From assembly GCA_022360015.1 (NCBI GenBank), contig JAKSDQ010000129.1, positions 1-33,735 on the forward strand: DNA of 33,735 nt, in the 5' to 3' direction. How positions within the stretch are numbered: the stretch's first letter is position 1; each line of letters opens with the position of its first letter. The stretch is from Cytophagales bacterium (GTDB lineage Bacteria > Bacteroidota > Bacteroidia > Cytophagales > Cyclobacteriaceae). The position numbers and the translations under genes were made by a program. This document shows positions 1 to 8,895 of the stretch, piece by piece. Under the pieces are notes generated by a model. That model saw nothing but the letters and a program-made list of their open reading frames with translations, ran no database searches and had not been told where the DNA came from.

Positions 1-1
1 T

Positions 2-313
2 TGGGGGAGAAAGGCCAAAAACATGGATGGCTTCATGCCCGGTCTGGCTTCATCGATGCAGCAATCTCCCGTCAAAGCTTTCACCATAAGTTTTGACAAC
101 AAGGACTATGATGAAGCTCATATAGCCAAAGAAATGTCTGACCGGGTCAATGCGGGCCTTTTTGATACTGGTCGTTTGAAGAATTTCATACAAGAATACA
201 AACGGGACAATGATCCGGTTTCGTTTATAAGAAAAAATGCATTGATCAATCACATACTTGGCATACAGATACTGAACAGCCAATTTATTTCAAAGCACGC
301 CACAATCGTTTAG
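2..313 (+). pseudogene. Remnant of an asparagine synthetase-family (AsnB-like) gene, internally deleted
   Basis: The reading frame is open from the window edge; an ATG at 23 gives 96 residues. Residues 8-42 resemble the stretch just after the ATP-pyrophosphatase loop of asparagine synthetases (VKAFTISFDNKDYDEAHIAK; the family typically has VKTFTIGF...YDE). From about residue 46 the sequence jumps directly to what looks like the extreme C-terminus of the same family (GLFDTGRL, then NALINHILGIQIL). The roughly 300 residues that normally separate these blocks are missing, so no functional synthetase can be made. The SGGxDSS ATP-binding motif expected immediately upstream is not visible in the few codons available. 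Family members make asparagine or close amide bonds in lasso peptides and beta-lactams; which subtype this came from cannot be told. The rest of the 5' end may lie outside the window. Confidence 0.6.
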
Positions 314-330
314 GTAATAAGCCAAAAAAT

Positions 331-684
331 ATGATATATCAACACAAGGAAAGTGATCTTAAATACGCACATGTTTGGAGAAAGTACAAACCTGTATTGC
401 TGAAAATGATGGTAGATGCCAAGAAGGGTGAACAAAAGTATGAGCTATCGGCACATGAGTTTATGGATGTCACCCCTGCCCGTATCAGCGGATATGCATT
501 TGAGCTAAAGCTTAGTAATGGAAGACCTTCAGGAAATTTAAGTAAATCGCTGTTGGTGGCAGATTTGCTTTATGTCTTGCAACATTCCCCTAAAGCAATT
601 GAACTGAGTGTAGAGGCTGTCTATTCCTTTCAAATGAGTAAAGAATTCAAACTAACAGTTAGTTGTGAGACAAGTGAAAATTAA
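331..684 (+). CDS. Hypothetical protein, 117 aa
   Basis: I do not recognise this family. The product is a soluble-looking, mildly basic protein of 117 residues with no signal peptide, membrane segment or cysteine-rich motif. The N-terminal half is rich in Lys and aromatic residues (HVWRKYKPVLLKMMVDAKKG); the C-terminal half has alternating hydrophobic residues compatible with beta strands. It begins 17 bases after the stop of the asparagine synthetase remnant in the same direction, so the two were probably co-transcribed. No ATG alternative nearby is better. The codon usage and composition look like neighbouring real genes and no competing frame is open, which supports it being expressed. The function is unknown, and it may be a leftover partner of the broken synthetase gene. 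Confidence 0.6.
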   Translation: MIYQHKESDLKYAHVWRKYKPVLLKMMVDAKKGEQKYELSAHEFMDVTPARISGYAFELKLSNGRPSGNLSKSLLVADLLYVLQHSPKAIELSVEAVYSFQMSKEFKLTVSCETSEN

Positions 685-732
685 CGGCATGTCGCAATGA
701 CTCCTTGTTACAAATTGAACTAGTAATACCGC

Positions 733-750
733 TTTCAAACAGGTTTGAAA
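733..750. promoter_or_regulatory. Near-palindrome, possible operator
   Basis: TTTCAAAC and GTTTGAAA are perfect 8-base inverted arms separated by AG. The site lies about 90 bases before the start of the gene at 838 and about 50 bases after the stop at 684. A second, shorter dyad (GCCC-ATC-GGGC, 752-762) follows directly and is succeeded by a T-rich stretch, so part of this region could instead terminate the upstream gene. A perfect 10-base palindrome GCATTAATGC lies at 798-807. The binding protein is unknown. Confidence 0.35.
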
Positions 751-837
751 AGCCCATCGGGCGTCGGTTTGTTTGTTGATTGAATAATCATTGAAAAGCA
801 TTAATGCATTTATAAATATTTAATTGACAATCAAACT

Positions 838-1980
838 ATGAGTGAATTAACCATGGGCGTAATTGCCTCATCACATAAAGAACATGAAAGAAGAGTTCCA
901 ATTCATCCTGAGCACCTTGACAGAATCCCAAGCGATATTCGTAAAAATCTAATATTTGAAAAGGGATTTGGAACTCCATTCAATATGGGCGACGCTGAAA
1001 TAGCCAGTCAGGTGGGAGGAATGGCTTCCAGAGAAGAAATCTTGCAAGATATTGGGTCTGTTATCCTGGCAAAACCAGTGCTCTCTGACTTTCAGCAACT
1101 CCGTGAAGGAGGTATACTATGGGGCTACCCGCATTGTGCTCAGAATTCTGAAATTACTCAAATAGCTATCGATAAAAAGCATACGCTCATAGCCTTTGAG
1201 GATATGTATGTTTGGTATCCAGATGGGCATCCTGGCCGTCATACATTTTACAAGAATAATGAGATGGCGGGATATTGTGCCATTATGCACGCTATGCAAC
1301 TCAAAGGCATCAATGGACACTACGGCAACCAACGAAAAGTGCTCATTTTTAGTTTTGGAGCTGTTAGTAGAGGAGCTATCTATGCATTGAAATCTGTTGG
1401 ATTCAGAGATATTACCATCTGTATTCAGCGACCGGATCATATGGTAAGAGAAGAAGTACTGGATGTTCATTACATGAGAATAAGAAAAGGGAAAGCAAAC
1501 GAACCAAGAATAGTGGCTATTGAACACGATGGATCGGTGATCCCGCTGTCTGATCTCATCAGCGAATCTGAGATAATCGTCAATGGTATATTTCAGGATT
1601 TGGATGATCCATTTGATTTTGTGACAGAGGAAGAAAAATCTATCTTAAAAAAAGATACCCTCATAATAGATGTTAGTTGTGATGAAGGTATGGGATTTTA
1701 TTTTGCAAAACCTACAACATTTGATGAGCCGATTATCAAGATTGATTACATAAACTACTATGCAGTAGATCACACACCAAGTTACTATTGGGAAAGTGCT
1801 TCCAGGTCTATATCGGGTGCGCTAATTGTACATTTGGCTTCTGTCGTTAAAGGGCGCGAAAGCTGGAAGAAGAACAGTACCATCGCCAAAGCAATTAATA
1901 TTGATAGGGGGGTCATTCAGATGGAGTCTATTTTGAAGTTTCAGAATCGTAATTCGGACTACCCTCACAAAATTTTGTAA
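838..1980 (+). CDS. N5-(carboxyethyl)ornithine synthase-like / alanine dehydrogenase-PNT family enzyme
   Basis: This 380-residue protein resembles the group of bacterial enzymes annotated as N5-(carboxyethyl)ornithine synthase or alanine dehydrogenase, which reductively couple or aminate a 2-oxo acid using NAD(P)H. The N-terminus has the family pattern HKEHERRVPIHPEHLDRIP. Residues 94-101 read LWGYPHCA, and KNNEMAGYC (139-147) precedes a Rossmann-type nucleotide loop FSFGAVSRGA (171-180). The conserved DVSCDEGMGF and YYAVDHTPSYYW blocks follow, and the C-terminus has the family ending with QNRNSDYPH. The length fits the long (about 370-400 aa) subgroup. It is probably cytosolic, as no signal peptide is seen. 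The preceding 150 bases contain two dyads that may regulate it. Whether it makes an opine-like carboxyethyl amino acid, alanine, or something else cannot be settled from sequence; the family call is firm, the substrate is not. Confidence 0.8.
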   Translation: MSELTMGVIASSHKEHERRVPIHPEHLDRIPSDIRKNLIFEKGFGTPFNMGDAEIASQVGGMASREEILQDIGSVILAKPVLSDFQQLREGGILWGYPHCAQNSEITQIAIDKKHTLIAFEDMYVWYPDGHPGRHTFYKNNEMAGYCAIMHAMQLKGINGHYGNQRKVLIFSFGAVSRGAIYALKSVGFRDITICIQRPDHMVREEVLDVHYMRIRKGKANEPRIVAIEHDGSVIPLSDLISESEIIVNGIFQDLDDPFDFVTEEEKSILKKDTLIIDVSCDEGMGFYFAKPTTFDEPIIKIDYINYYAVDHTPSYYWESASRSISGALIVHLASVVKGRESWKKNSTIAKAINIDRGVIQMESILKFQNRNSDYPHKIL

Positions 1981-2182
1981 ATATTGGTTAAAAATATTTC
2001 AGGTACCGAACAGAGTGGATAAACAAGCCATTTTTTTCTAAGGAATAAAGACTTTGTTTTGATGCTGAGGTTTGTGATTAAAACTGTTTAATTCATACCA
2101 AAAATTGGCTCAGTTCTTGAGAAATGCTTGCCCTTTCTTATTGCGACAAAACGTATGGGAAATTTCTCATTTAATTTCCTAT

Positions 2183-3589
2183 TTATTTTCTCAACTCCAA
2201 CAAAATCACGCATTCCACATGGTAAGTTTGGGGAAACATATCCACCGGCTGCACCTTCAGAACATCATATCTGGCACTCAGTATGCCGATGTCCCTGGCC
2301 TGAGTCGCTGGATTACAACTTATATAGACTATTTTCGGTGCCCCTACTTTTAGTAAGGTATCAACGACATGGTGATGCATTCCGGCGCGGGGCGGATCGG
2401 TGATTACAACGTCGGGAGCGGTGTGTGTGGCAATAAAGTCTTCATTCAGGAGATTTTTTATGTCGCCCGCATAAAACCTCGTGTTGGTTATTTGATTGAT
2501 GGAGGAATTTACTTTAGCGTCTTCTACGGCATCTTCGACATACTCTAGGCCTATGACTTTCTTTGCCTGTCTGGCTACAAAGTTGGCAATAGTGCCGGTG
2601 CCGGTATACAGGTCATATACCGTTTCATCACCTGTGAGACCGGCATACTGTCTGGCAATCCGGTACAGTTTTAAAGCCTGGTCTGAGTTGGTCTGAAAAA
2701 ATGATTTTGGACCTATTCGGAATTTCAATCCGCCCATTTCCTCGGTAATGTACGGTTGGCCCGCATAACAGATTATTTGCAGGTCCTGATAGGTTTCATT
2801 TCTTTTTTCATTGATCATGTATTGCAGTGAAGTGATTTCAGGAAACCGGTTTTTCACATGTTCCAGTAAATTTTCAATATTTTCCTTTTCATTGCGAGCA
2901 AATTGTACAATGGCCATCACCTCTTTTTGGTTTGAAAGACGGATGATCAGATTTCTTAACAATCCCTGGTGTTCCAGCAGGTCATAAAACACCAGTTTTT
3001 TTTCTTTAGCGTAGTGGAGGATGGCCAGGCGAATCCGGTTAGAGATATCGTCCTGCAGGTGGCATTTGTTTATATTGATTACTTTATCGTACCTGCCGGG
3101 CATATGAAATCCCAGTCCATTCTTATCAAGAGGTGTTGCTGTCTTTATTTCATCATGGGTAAGCCATCTTTTATTGGAGAAGGTGAATTCAAGTTTATTC
3201 CGGTAATGGCGTGTGTCAGCGGCTGGTATAATTGGGTTGATCTCTGGTAGCGTTACTTTGGCAATGCGCTCGAGGTTGTCTATTACCTGTTGTCTTTTAT
3301 AATATAATTGGGTTTCATAATCAATATGTTGCCATTTACAGCCACCACAGACCCCAAAATGCTCGCAAAACGGCGTGGTTCTGTGCTCCGAATACCGGAC
3401 AATTTTCACAGGAATACCGGTCAGAAAATTCTTCTTCTTTTTTACAATTTTTATGTCGGCCACATCTCCCGGAGCCACTTTATCGACAAAAATAACCCGG
3501 TTTTCATGGCGGGCAATGCATTTTCCTTCAGCCCCTATGCTCTCAATAGTCACCCCCTTAATTACGGTATTCTTTAATTTGCCACTCAT
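2183..3589 (-). CDS. rlmD: 23S rRNA (uracil-1939-C5)-methyltransferase RlmD
   Basis: RlmD (RumA) methylates C5 of U1939 in 23S rRNA using S-adenosylmethionine. The 468-residue product has an N-terminal TRAM domain (about 8-66), then the four cysteines that bind the [4Fe-4S] cluster: C75, C81, C84 (CEHFGVCGGCKWQ) and C176. The C-terminal methyltransferase domain shows the SAM loop DLYTGTGTIANF (from 326), the catalytic-site motif DPPRAG (398-403) and the SCNPAT block with the presumed nucleophile C425. All key residues are present, so the enzyme should be active. It starts at the ATG at 3589, with a 73-base divergent intergenic region shared with the secreted protein at 3663. It is convergent with the gene ending at 1980. 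TrmA or RlmCD-type uracil methyltransferases are the nearest alternatives; the Bacteroidota members of this length are usually annotated RlmD. Confidence 0.93.
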   Translation of the reverse strand: MSGKLKNTVIKGVTIESIGAEGKCIARHENRVIFVDKVAPGDVADIKIVKKKKNFLTGIPVKIVRYSEHRTTPFCEHFGVCGGCKWQHIDYETQLYYKRQQVIDNLERIAKVTLPEINPIIPAADTRHYRNKLEFTFSNKRWLTHDEIKTATPLDKNGLGFHMPGRYDKVININKCHLQDDISNRIRLAILHYAKEKKLVFYDLLEHQGLLRNLIIRLSNQKEVMAIVQFARNEKENIENLLEHVKNRFPEITSLQYMINEKRNETYQDLQIICYAGQPYITEEMGGLKFRIGPKSFFQTNSDQALKLYRIARQYAGLTGDETVYDLYTGTGTIANFVARQAKKVIGLEYVEDAVEDAKVNSSINQITNTRFYAGDIKNLLNEDFIATHTAPDVVITDPPRAGMHHHVVDTLLKVGAPKIVYISCNPATQARDIGILSARYDVLKVQPVDMFPQTYHVECVILLELRK

Positions 3590-3607
3590 TTAAATTTTTA
3601 TCTGTGG

Positions 3608-3648
3608 ATAAATTCCTGTCTGTTTAAATCGCAAAAAAAGGAATTTAT
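3608..3648. promoter_or_regulatory. Inverted repeat in divergent rlmD / T9SS-protein intergenic region
   Basis: ATAAATTCC (3608-3616) and GGAATTTAT (3640-3648) are perfect 9-base inverted copies 23 bases apart. They sit almost symmetrically between the two divergent start codons at 3589 and 3663. The arrangement could be a shared operator or two copies of one promoter-proximal element, one serving each direction. Neither matches the Bacteroidetes TAnnTTTG box. Confidence 0.35.
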
Positions 3649-3662
3649 GCTTATATTCAATA

Positions 3663-6272
3663 ATGAAACTCTCTGTAAAAACTTCCCTTTTGTTATTGTT
3701 CTTCTTCTTTTTCTCAGGGAAAGTCATTGGTACTCATATTGTTGGTGGTGAGTTTGAAATGGTACACCATAAGGGCTTCAACTACACGTTTAATTTAATC
3801 CTGTACTTTGATGATATAAACGGAAATCCTGCCATATTGCAACAAGAAAACAGCCTTACCGCTTTTATCTATCGCAAGAGCGACAACGCGTTGATACGAT
3901 CTGTGACCCTCAATAAAATACGTACTACCTTTGTGCCCTATACCAATATCGATTGTACCATTGAATCATTAAGAACCAGAAGGCTGGTTTATACAACCAC
4001 TACGTATCTGTCTCCCCAAAGATTCAATGATCCGGAGGGTTACTATATCGTTTGGGAAAGATGTTGCAGAAACAATACCATTGACAACGTAGTTTTGGTG
4101 GCTCCAAACACTGTAGGGCAAACATACTATCTTGAATTTCCTCCCGTGGTAGATCTGCAGGGAAACCCTTTTGTCAATTCTTCCCCGGTGTTATTTCCAC
4201 CGCTAAGCGACTATGCCTGTGCAGGTCAGTTTTATTATGCTGATTTTGCAGGAAGTGATGCGGACGGGGACTCTATCGTCTACTCCATGGTTTCACCTTT
4301 AAATAGCTCCACGATAGAACCTACTCCAACACCCACCCCTGTACCTCACCAGGATGTGCCCTGGATTTCCGGTGTCGGTATCGGCAATCAGATTCCCGGC
4401 CATCCACCTTTAAATATATCGTCAATAGGACTGTTAACAGTAACACCCTCCTCGGCAGGTTTATTTGTATTCGGGGTGAAGGCAGAGGAATTCAGAAATG
4501 GGAAAAAAATTGGCGAGGTGAGGAGGGATTTTCAAATGCTGGTGATTGACTGCCCTGTCCCTGGTAGTGCTCCTGAAATATTTGCCAGGATTAAAGGCCA
4601 GACCGAGTTTTATAAAGATGGTTCCATGATCACTTTCACCAGCGATGACCAGCCGAAATGTATCGACCTGTTTGTGAAAGATGCCGATGCCCCCGAGGCT
4701 TTGACCCTCAGAGCCATACCTGTCAATTTCTCCGCCGATGTTTCCGGCATTTTATCCCTGAACGGAGGTTTTGTTGTTAACAAAAATGATACCCTAAAGG
4801 CCGATGTATGCTTCCCTGATTGTCCTTATACCATAAATCAGCCCATGTACATCGACCTGGTTGCTTACGATGATGCCTGTAGCCTGCCATTGTCTGATAC
4901 AGTAAGAATAGGGGTAGTCATTCAGCCTCCGCCGAACAACGGTCCGGAAATCGTGAATCCGGCATCGGAAACGATCGTCCGACAGGTAAAAGACGGTGAA
5001 ACTTTTAGCCTGCCCATCAAAGGTATCGATGCTGACGGCGATGTTATGTCCATCGAGGCTGTGCTGCGCGATGGGTTGGATATGGCCAGTGTAGGGATGC
5101 GCTTAAAAACCACGCGGAGTGTACCCGGGGAGTTGGAAGCCGAGTTTGTATGGGAAACGGGTTGTGAAATCTACGACTTTACAAAACAATCGACATTCGA
5201 CCTTTGGGTACTTGTTGATGACCTGGATGAGTGCAGACTGGGAAACGCGGATACTTTGAACCTGTCCCTGTCAGTGCAATTGCCTCCCAACAACGATCCG
5301 GTTGTGTCTGCGGATTTACCCAATCTTACTTTTTTTGCGGAAATAGGTGAAACCTTGGATTTTACCGTATTTGCAGATGATATTGATAAAGACTATGTTA
5401 CACTCAGGGTGGAACCTGCAGGCTTTCCCTTGGACTTCTATAAGATTAATTTTGAGGCAGTGGAAGGGATCGCCAGTGTTTCATCACCATTTCGGTGGGA
5501 GCTGGATTGTGAGCTCATCGACCTGGAGTTCAAGCATGAATTCAACTTCCTTTTTATCGCAACAGATCGTGACAAATGCAGAATTCCCAACGCAGATACC
5601 TTGAATGTGAATATAATCGTACTTCCTCCGAAAAACCAGGAGCCGGAAATCAGTCTTAGTGAGATCATTGAACAGCCCAAGGTGTTTACAGTTGGTGACA
5701 AAGTGAAATTCAATGTCATTGGAACTGATCCGGATAATGACTCTGTGTTTGTGGACTTACTGGACAGGGAAAAATATGAAGGGATGAATTATATTTTTGA
5801 ACCTGTCAGGGGAGTAGGGAAGGTGAGTTCCTTGTTCACATGGATTCCGGCCTGCTCGGATATAACCACCTCACCGGAACCGCCAAGTATCAATCGACAG
5901 TCTGGCGATTTTATTACTTTTTCCTTTGTTGTTTGGGATAATTACTGTATAAGGCCACAATACGATACAATAACCCTTAAAATGGCTATAGAAGATATTA
6001 TTGTCGATAACACCGACTTTCTTCCCCCCAATGTATTCACCCCCAACAAGGACGGCTACAATGATTATTTTACCATCCCCGATCTGCCGGAAGACAATTG
6101 TGCCAACCAGTTTGTAGAGATTGTTATTTATAATCGTCATGGTAAGTTAGTATTTAAGGATAAGGAGCGGACTTTTAAGTGGGATGGTGATGGCGCGGCT
6201 GCAGGCATCTATTATTACTTTCTCAAATTTACCAATGAGGAATACAACGGGACAATTTCGGTGTTGTATTAA
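3663..6272 (+). CDS. Secreted T9SS protein with type B C-terminal (gliding motility-associated) domain
   Basis: The 869-residue product starts with a signal peptide (MKLSVKTSLLLLFFFFFSGKVIG) followed by THIVGGEFEM, a beginning commonly seen in large gliding-associated surface proteins of Bacteroidota. The middle holds three related segments of about 115-130 residues starting near 420, 540 and 655. Each opens with PP(N/K)N..PE/V and carries an acidic DADGD / DDIDKD / TDPDND turn, like cadherin- or Ig-like beta-sandwich repeats that bind calcium. Several cysteines fall at equivalent places. From about 787 to the end is a type B T9SS domain: LPPNVFTPNKDGYNDYF, then IYNRHGKLVF, WDG and AAGIYYYFLKF. 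The protein should be exported by the Sec and T9SS systems to the cell surface or medium. No catalytic motif is visible; adhesion or a structural surface role is the best guess. It is divergent from rlmD and convergent with the gene at 6304. Confidence 0.88.
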   Translation: MKLSVKTSLLLLFFFFFSGKVIGTHIVGGEFEMVHHKGFNYTFNLILYFDDINGNPAILQQENSLTAFIYRKSDNALIRSVTLNKIRTTFVPYTNIDCTIESLRTRRLVYTTTTYLSPQRFNDPEGYYIVWERCCRNNTIDNVVLVAPNTVGQTYYLEFPPVVDLQGNPFVNSSPVLFPPLSDYACAGQFYYADFAGSDADGDSIVYSMVSPLNSSTIEPTPTPTPVPHQDVPWISGVGIGNQIPGHPPLNISSIGLLTVTPSSAGLFVFGVKAEEFRNGKKIGEVRRDFQMLVIDCPVPGSAPEIFARIKGQTEFYKDGSMITFTSDDQPKCIDLFVKDADAPEALTLRAIPVNFSADVSGILSLNGGFVVNKNDTLKADVCFPDCPYTINQPMYIDLVAYDDACSLPLSDTVRIGVVIQPPPNNGPEIVNPASETIVRQVKDGETFSLPIKGIDADGDVMSIEAVLRDGLDMASVGMRLKTTRSVPGELEAEFVWETGCEIYDFTKQSTFDLWVLVDDLDECRLGNADTLNLSLSVQLPPNNDPVVSADLPNLTFFAEIGETLDFTVFADDIDKDYVTLRVEPAGFPLDFYKINFEAVEGIASVSSPFRWELDCELIDLEFKHEFNFLFIATDRDKCRIPNADTLNVNIIVLPPKNQEPEISLSEIIEQPKVFTVGDKVKFNVIGTDPDNDSVFVDLLDREKYEGMNYIFEPVRGVGKVSSLFTWIPACSDITTSPEPPSINRQSGDFITFSFVVWDNYCIRPQYDTITLKMAIEDIIVDNTDFLPPNVFTPNKDGYNDYFTIPDLPEDNCANQFVEIVIYNRHGKLVFKDKERTFKWDGDGAAAGIYYYFLKFTNEEYNGTISVLY

Positions 6273-6303
6273 GGATGGTTTTCAGAGTTGCCATCTTCAG
6301 CCA

Positions 6304-8757
6304 TTAAAAACCTGCGCCTATTCTGAACCCGCTTTGTACCCTGCTTCCTGATAAAAAACCTAAGTAATAATCTACCCTCAATACTTTGAAAATATGTTCC
6401 AGTCCTATTCCGAATTCCAGATAATTATTTACTTCTGACGTTTTAAGATAGTTCAATGAGGAAACAACCTGAACCCTGGTTTTTCTGATTAATGGCAATT
6501 TGTTGATAATGAATCCATTAAAATGATGTTCATAATGCGCTTTAAAATAATTATTATCCGTGCTGTAAAGATAGTAATCCAGTAATTGAAAACTTCCCGG
6601 CTCGAAGGAAGAAAAAATCGTTTCATTACCGCCGAAATGTTTGAAATCAATGAAAGAGGTGCTGTCATTATTGATAAAAGTGCCGGCACTTACCAGATAG
6701 GTGCCCGAACCTGCCAGGCCAAAGTCCGGATCATCGGTCACTGTCAGTTGAAGCTGGTCATAACTGATATCACTTCCCAGTATGCCATCGAAGCCTTTTC
6801 GGTAGTTGATATGAAAAGTGGGGTATTTAGAACCTAAACTGAGTTTTCTATTAGGTCTGCTAATGTATTTTTGGGCGAAACGCAACCGCAGATTAAGATC
6901 CAGAATCAGTGCCTGATGGCCAGGAAATGAAATGTCGGTCAATGATACATTTGGGGGTGTATTGGGGGTGAAAACCCTGTTTTCCTGATCCCGGAATGAA
7001 TAGTCAGTGGTGTTAAATAACTGTTTCCGGTCCTCATATTCCAAGGTAGAGGTCAACAGGATGCCATTAGATAATTCGCTGCGATGCTTTACCTTAACAA
7101 ACATCTTTTCATATAGTTTCATGAAATTTCTTTCTTCAACCAATGTCAGGTAACTGTTAATCAACGGATTTATGGGATTAGAGGGATCGAACTGAAAAAC
7201 ATATTTTCCACCGGCAAGACTTATGAAGGAAAACTTTTTGGGGTTGAAATAATAAAGACCTTCAATTCTGCCATAAAAATCATCGCTTGAAAATCCATAG
7301 CGAAGTTCCGGATTGATCCTGAAAAACCGGTTATTTTCATAGGTCTTTGTATACCGAAAATTTAAATTGGGAACCACCCCTTCTACCGTGTTGAATTGAA
7401 GCATGTCTGTTACCGGGTTGATGGTGAAATATTTTCTTTTATATGTATTACGATAGGTATAACCGATTAACCCGATGTTGCCAAAAGTCGGTTGGTTGCT
7501 TTTCCTGTCAACGGAGTCTTTGTATGGCTTTGACGCCTTGATTATTGACAGGCTGTCTTTCACATGATAGTCTTTGATTTCAGTGGAAGTGAGTGGTATA
7601 GGCCGGATTTTCTGCCAGTAGATGCTGTCGCGTTGGTTGGCATTGTCGTCTACAGACATTATTTCATTGGTAAAGTGTTTTTTTCCATGCCCTGTTTCCA
7701 TTCGGTAATTGGAATGGATTGAAATAAAATACCCGCTGCCTTTGAAACCAAAAACCTTAAACTGAAAATCAAATTTTTGGGAGAGCAGCATCCATTTATC
7801 ATCTTGCACGGGCGCGTAAACCTGGTTTATTTTCAGACTGTCTACAAATTCTATCTGATTGGCTTTGGTAAGTAACAGGTCGACACTATGAATCCTCCAG
7901 GAGTTTTCATTAATATAGATGAATCCACTGAATACCGGGTCATTTTTGCGCACAGGAATAACCTTGATTTTATTGACCGGTTGGTCACCATCCATAAAAG
8001 TGCCTATCAACTGATAATCATAGAAGATGAAGGCATTGTTAGCGATGGGCGAAACAAATCCCCGCTCGCCGATACCCTCCACTTCGATTATATTTTCATA
8101 AAAGCTGAACATCATCTCCGAGGCCTGATTGAAACTGAAAGCACTGTTCCTGCCACTAACTTTGGAAGAAATCATACGCTCCCTGATCTTGTCAGGCTGT
8201 TGAAAACTGAATTCTGAAATGGATTCGGAGAGATAAACCACACCTGTATCGATAGTTATGGTAATACCAAAAAATTTTTCCGGTTTCTCATCCAGCCTTT
8301 GCAATCCTTTGACATATACCTTGCAGTCATAGCTTTTCACCTCTTTTTGATAGTATTTTCTATTTTTGATGGCTTGCCGGATGATGGCATATGCGGGATC
8401 CTCATCTTGCGCATTGATGACTACTTCATCAAGGGTAGCGATTTCAGGCTCCATTTTAATATCCAGGCGAACATTTTCTACGCCAACGGTCACCTTCCTG
8501 AGTGTTTTTTTATAACCGACAAACTGGAAAATAATTTCATATTCACCCGGGTTTACTTCCAGCGAGTAATTTCCTTCCGCATTGGATGTGGTTCCGACAG
8601 AGGTGTTTTTGATGTAAAGCGTAGCAAAGGGCAGGCCCTGATAATTTTCGTCAGTAACTTTTCCAAAGATTTTTGCCCCGGAAACCTGGAAAGTAGTCAT
8701 ACAACCGAGCGTTAATAAAAGGCTGGGAAGAAAGATAGCTGTAAATAATCTGTTCAT
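6304..8757 (-). CDS. DUF5686 / carboxypeptidase-like regulatory domain outer-membrane protein
   Basis: The frame is open from 8811, but an ATG at 8757 gives a proper export signal (MNRLFTAIFLPSLLLTLGC) and is taken as the start, giving 817 residues. After the signal, residues about 28-105 form a carboxypeptidase-regulatory-like beta-sandwich (IFGKVTDENYQGLPFATLYI, GTTSNAEGNYSL, FQFVGYKK), then PEIATLDEVVI. Next comes the DUF5686 hallmark DPAYAIIRQAIKNRKYY. The C-terminal half is rich in alternating aromatic strands and ends in a phenylalanine (RIGAGF), as in outer-membrane beta-barrels. Members of this family occur in nearly all Bacteroidota; the function is not established, and a transport or envelope role is inferred from the barrel-like end. 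The LTLGC stretch could also be a lipobox. The gene is monocistronic and convergent with the secreted protein; the 31-base gap holds a small dyad (GATGG...CCATC). Confidence 0.85.
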   Translation of the reverse strand: MNRLFTAIFLPSLLLTLGCMTTFQVSGAKIFGKVTDENYQGLPFATLYIKNTSVGTTSNAEGNYSLEVNPGEYEIIFQFVGYKKTLRKVTVGVENVRLDIKMEPEIATLDEVVINAQDEDPAYAIIRQAIKNRKYYQKEVKSYDCKVYVKGLQRLDEKPEKFFGITITIDTGVVYLSESISEFSFQQPDKIRERMISSKVSGRNSAFSFNQASEMMFSFYENIIEVEGIGERGFVSPIANNAFIFYDYQLIGTFMDGDQPVNKIKVIPVRKNDPVFSGFIYINENSWRIHSVDLLLTKANQIEFVDSLKINQVYAPVQDDKWMLLSQKFDFQFKVFGFKGSGYFISIHSNYRMETGHGKKHFTNEIMSVDDNANQRDSIYWQKIRPIPLTSTEIKDYHVKDSLSIIKASKPYKDSVDRKSNQPTFGNIGLIGYTYRNTYKRKYFTINPVTDMLQFNTVEGVVPNLNFRYTKTYENNRFFRINPELRYGFSSDDFYGRIEGLYYFNPKKFSFISLAGGKYVFQFDPSNPINPLINSYLTLVEERNFMKLYEKMFVKVKHRSELSNGILLTSTLEYEDRKQLFNTTDYSFRDQENRVFTPNTPPNVSLTDISFPGHQALILDLNLRLRFAQKYISRPNRKLSLGSKYPTFHINYRKGFDGILGSDISYDQLQLTVTDDPDFGLAGSGTYLVSAGTFINNDSTSFIDFKHFGGNETIFSSFEPGSFQLLDYYLYSTDNNYFKAHYEHHFNGFIINKLPLIRKTRVQVVSSLNYLKTSEVNNYLEFGIGLEHIFKVLRVDYYLGFLSGSRVQSGFRIGAGF

Positions 8758-8895
8758 CAATAAAAAATTGAGGTTGTCCTTTGCTATTATATAAAACAAG
8801 AAGGGAACCAAAAGTATTTTACCGTTAATAAAATATATTTCAATCGGTGCAAAATAAATAATTTTCTATTTTTACGCCGTCACTAACTTGAAGCA

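Noticed and set aside
1117-1527. 136-codon minus-strand ORF
   Set aside because: Lies wholly inside the CeoS-like gene and reads as an antisense shadow rich in His, Ser and Ile with no family features.
2105-2403. Plus-strand ORFs of 82 and 91 codons at the end of rlmD
   Set aside because: Overlap the RlmD C-terminus with its conserved catalytic block; shadow composition.
7888-8715. Two plus-strand ORFs of 109 and 138 codons
   Set aside because: Antisense to the well-supported DUF5686 gene, no motifs.
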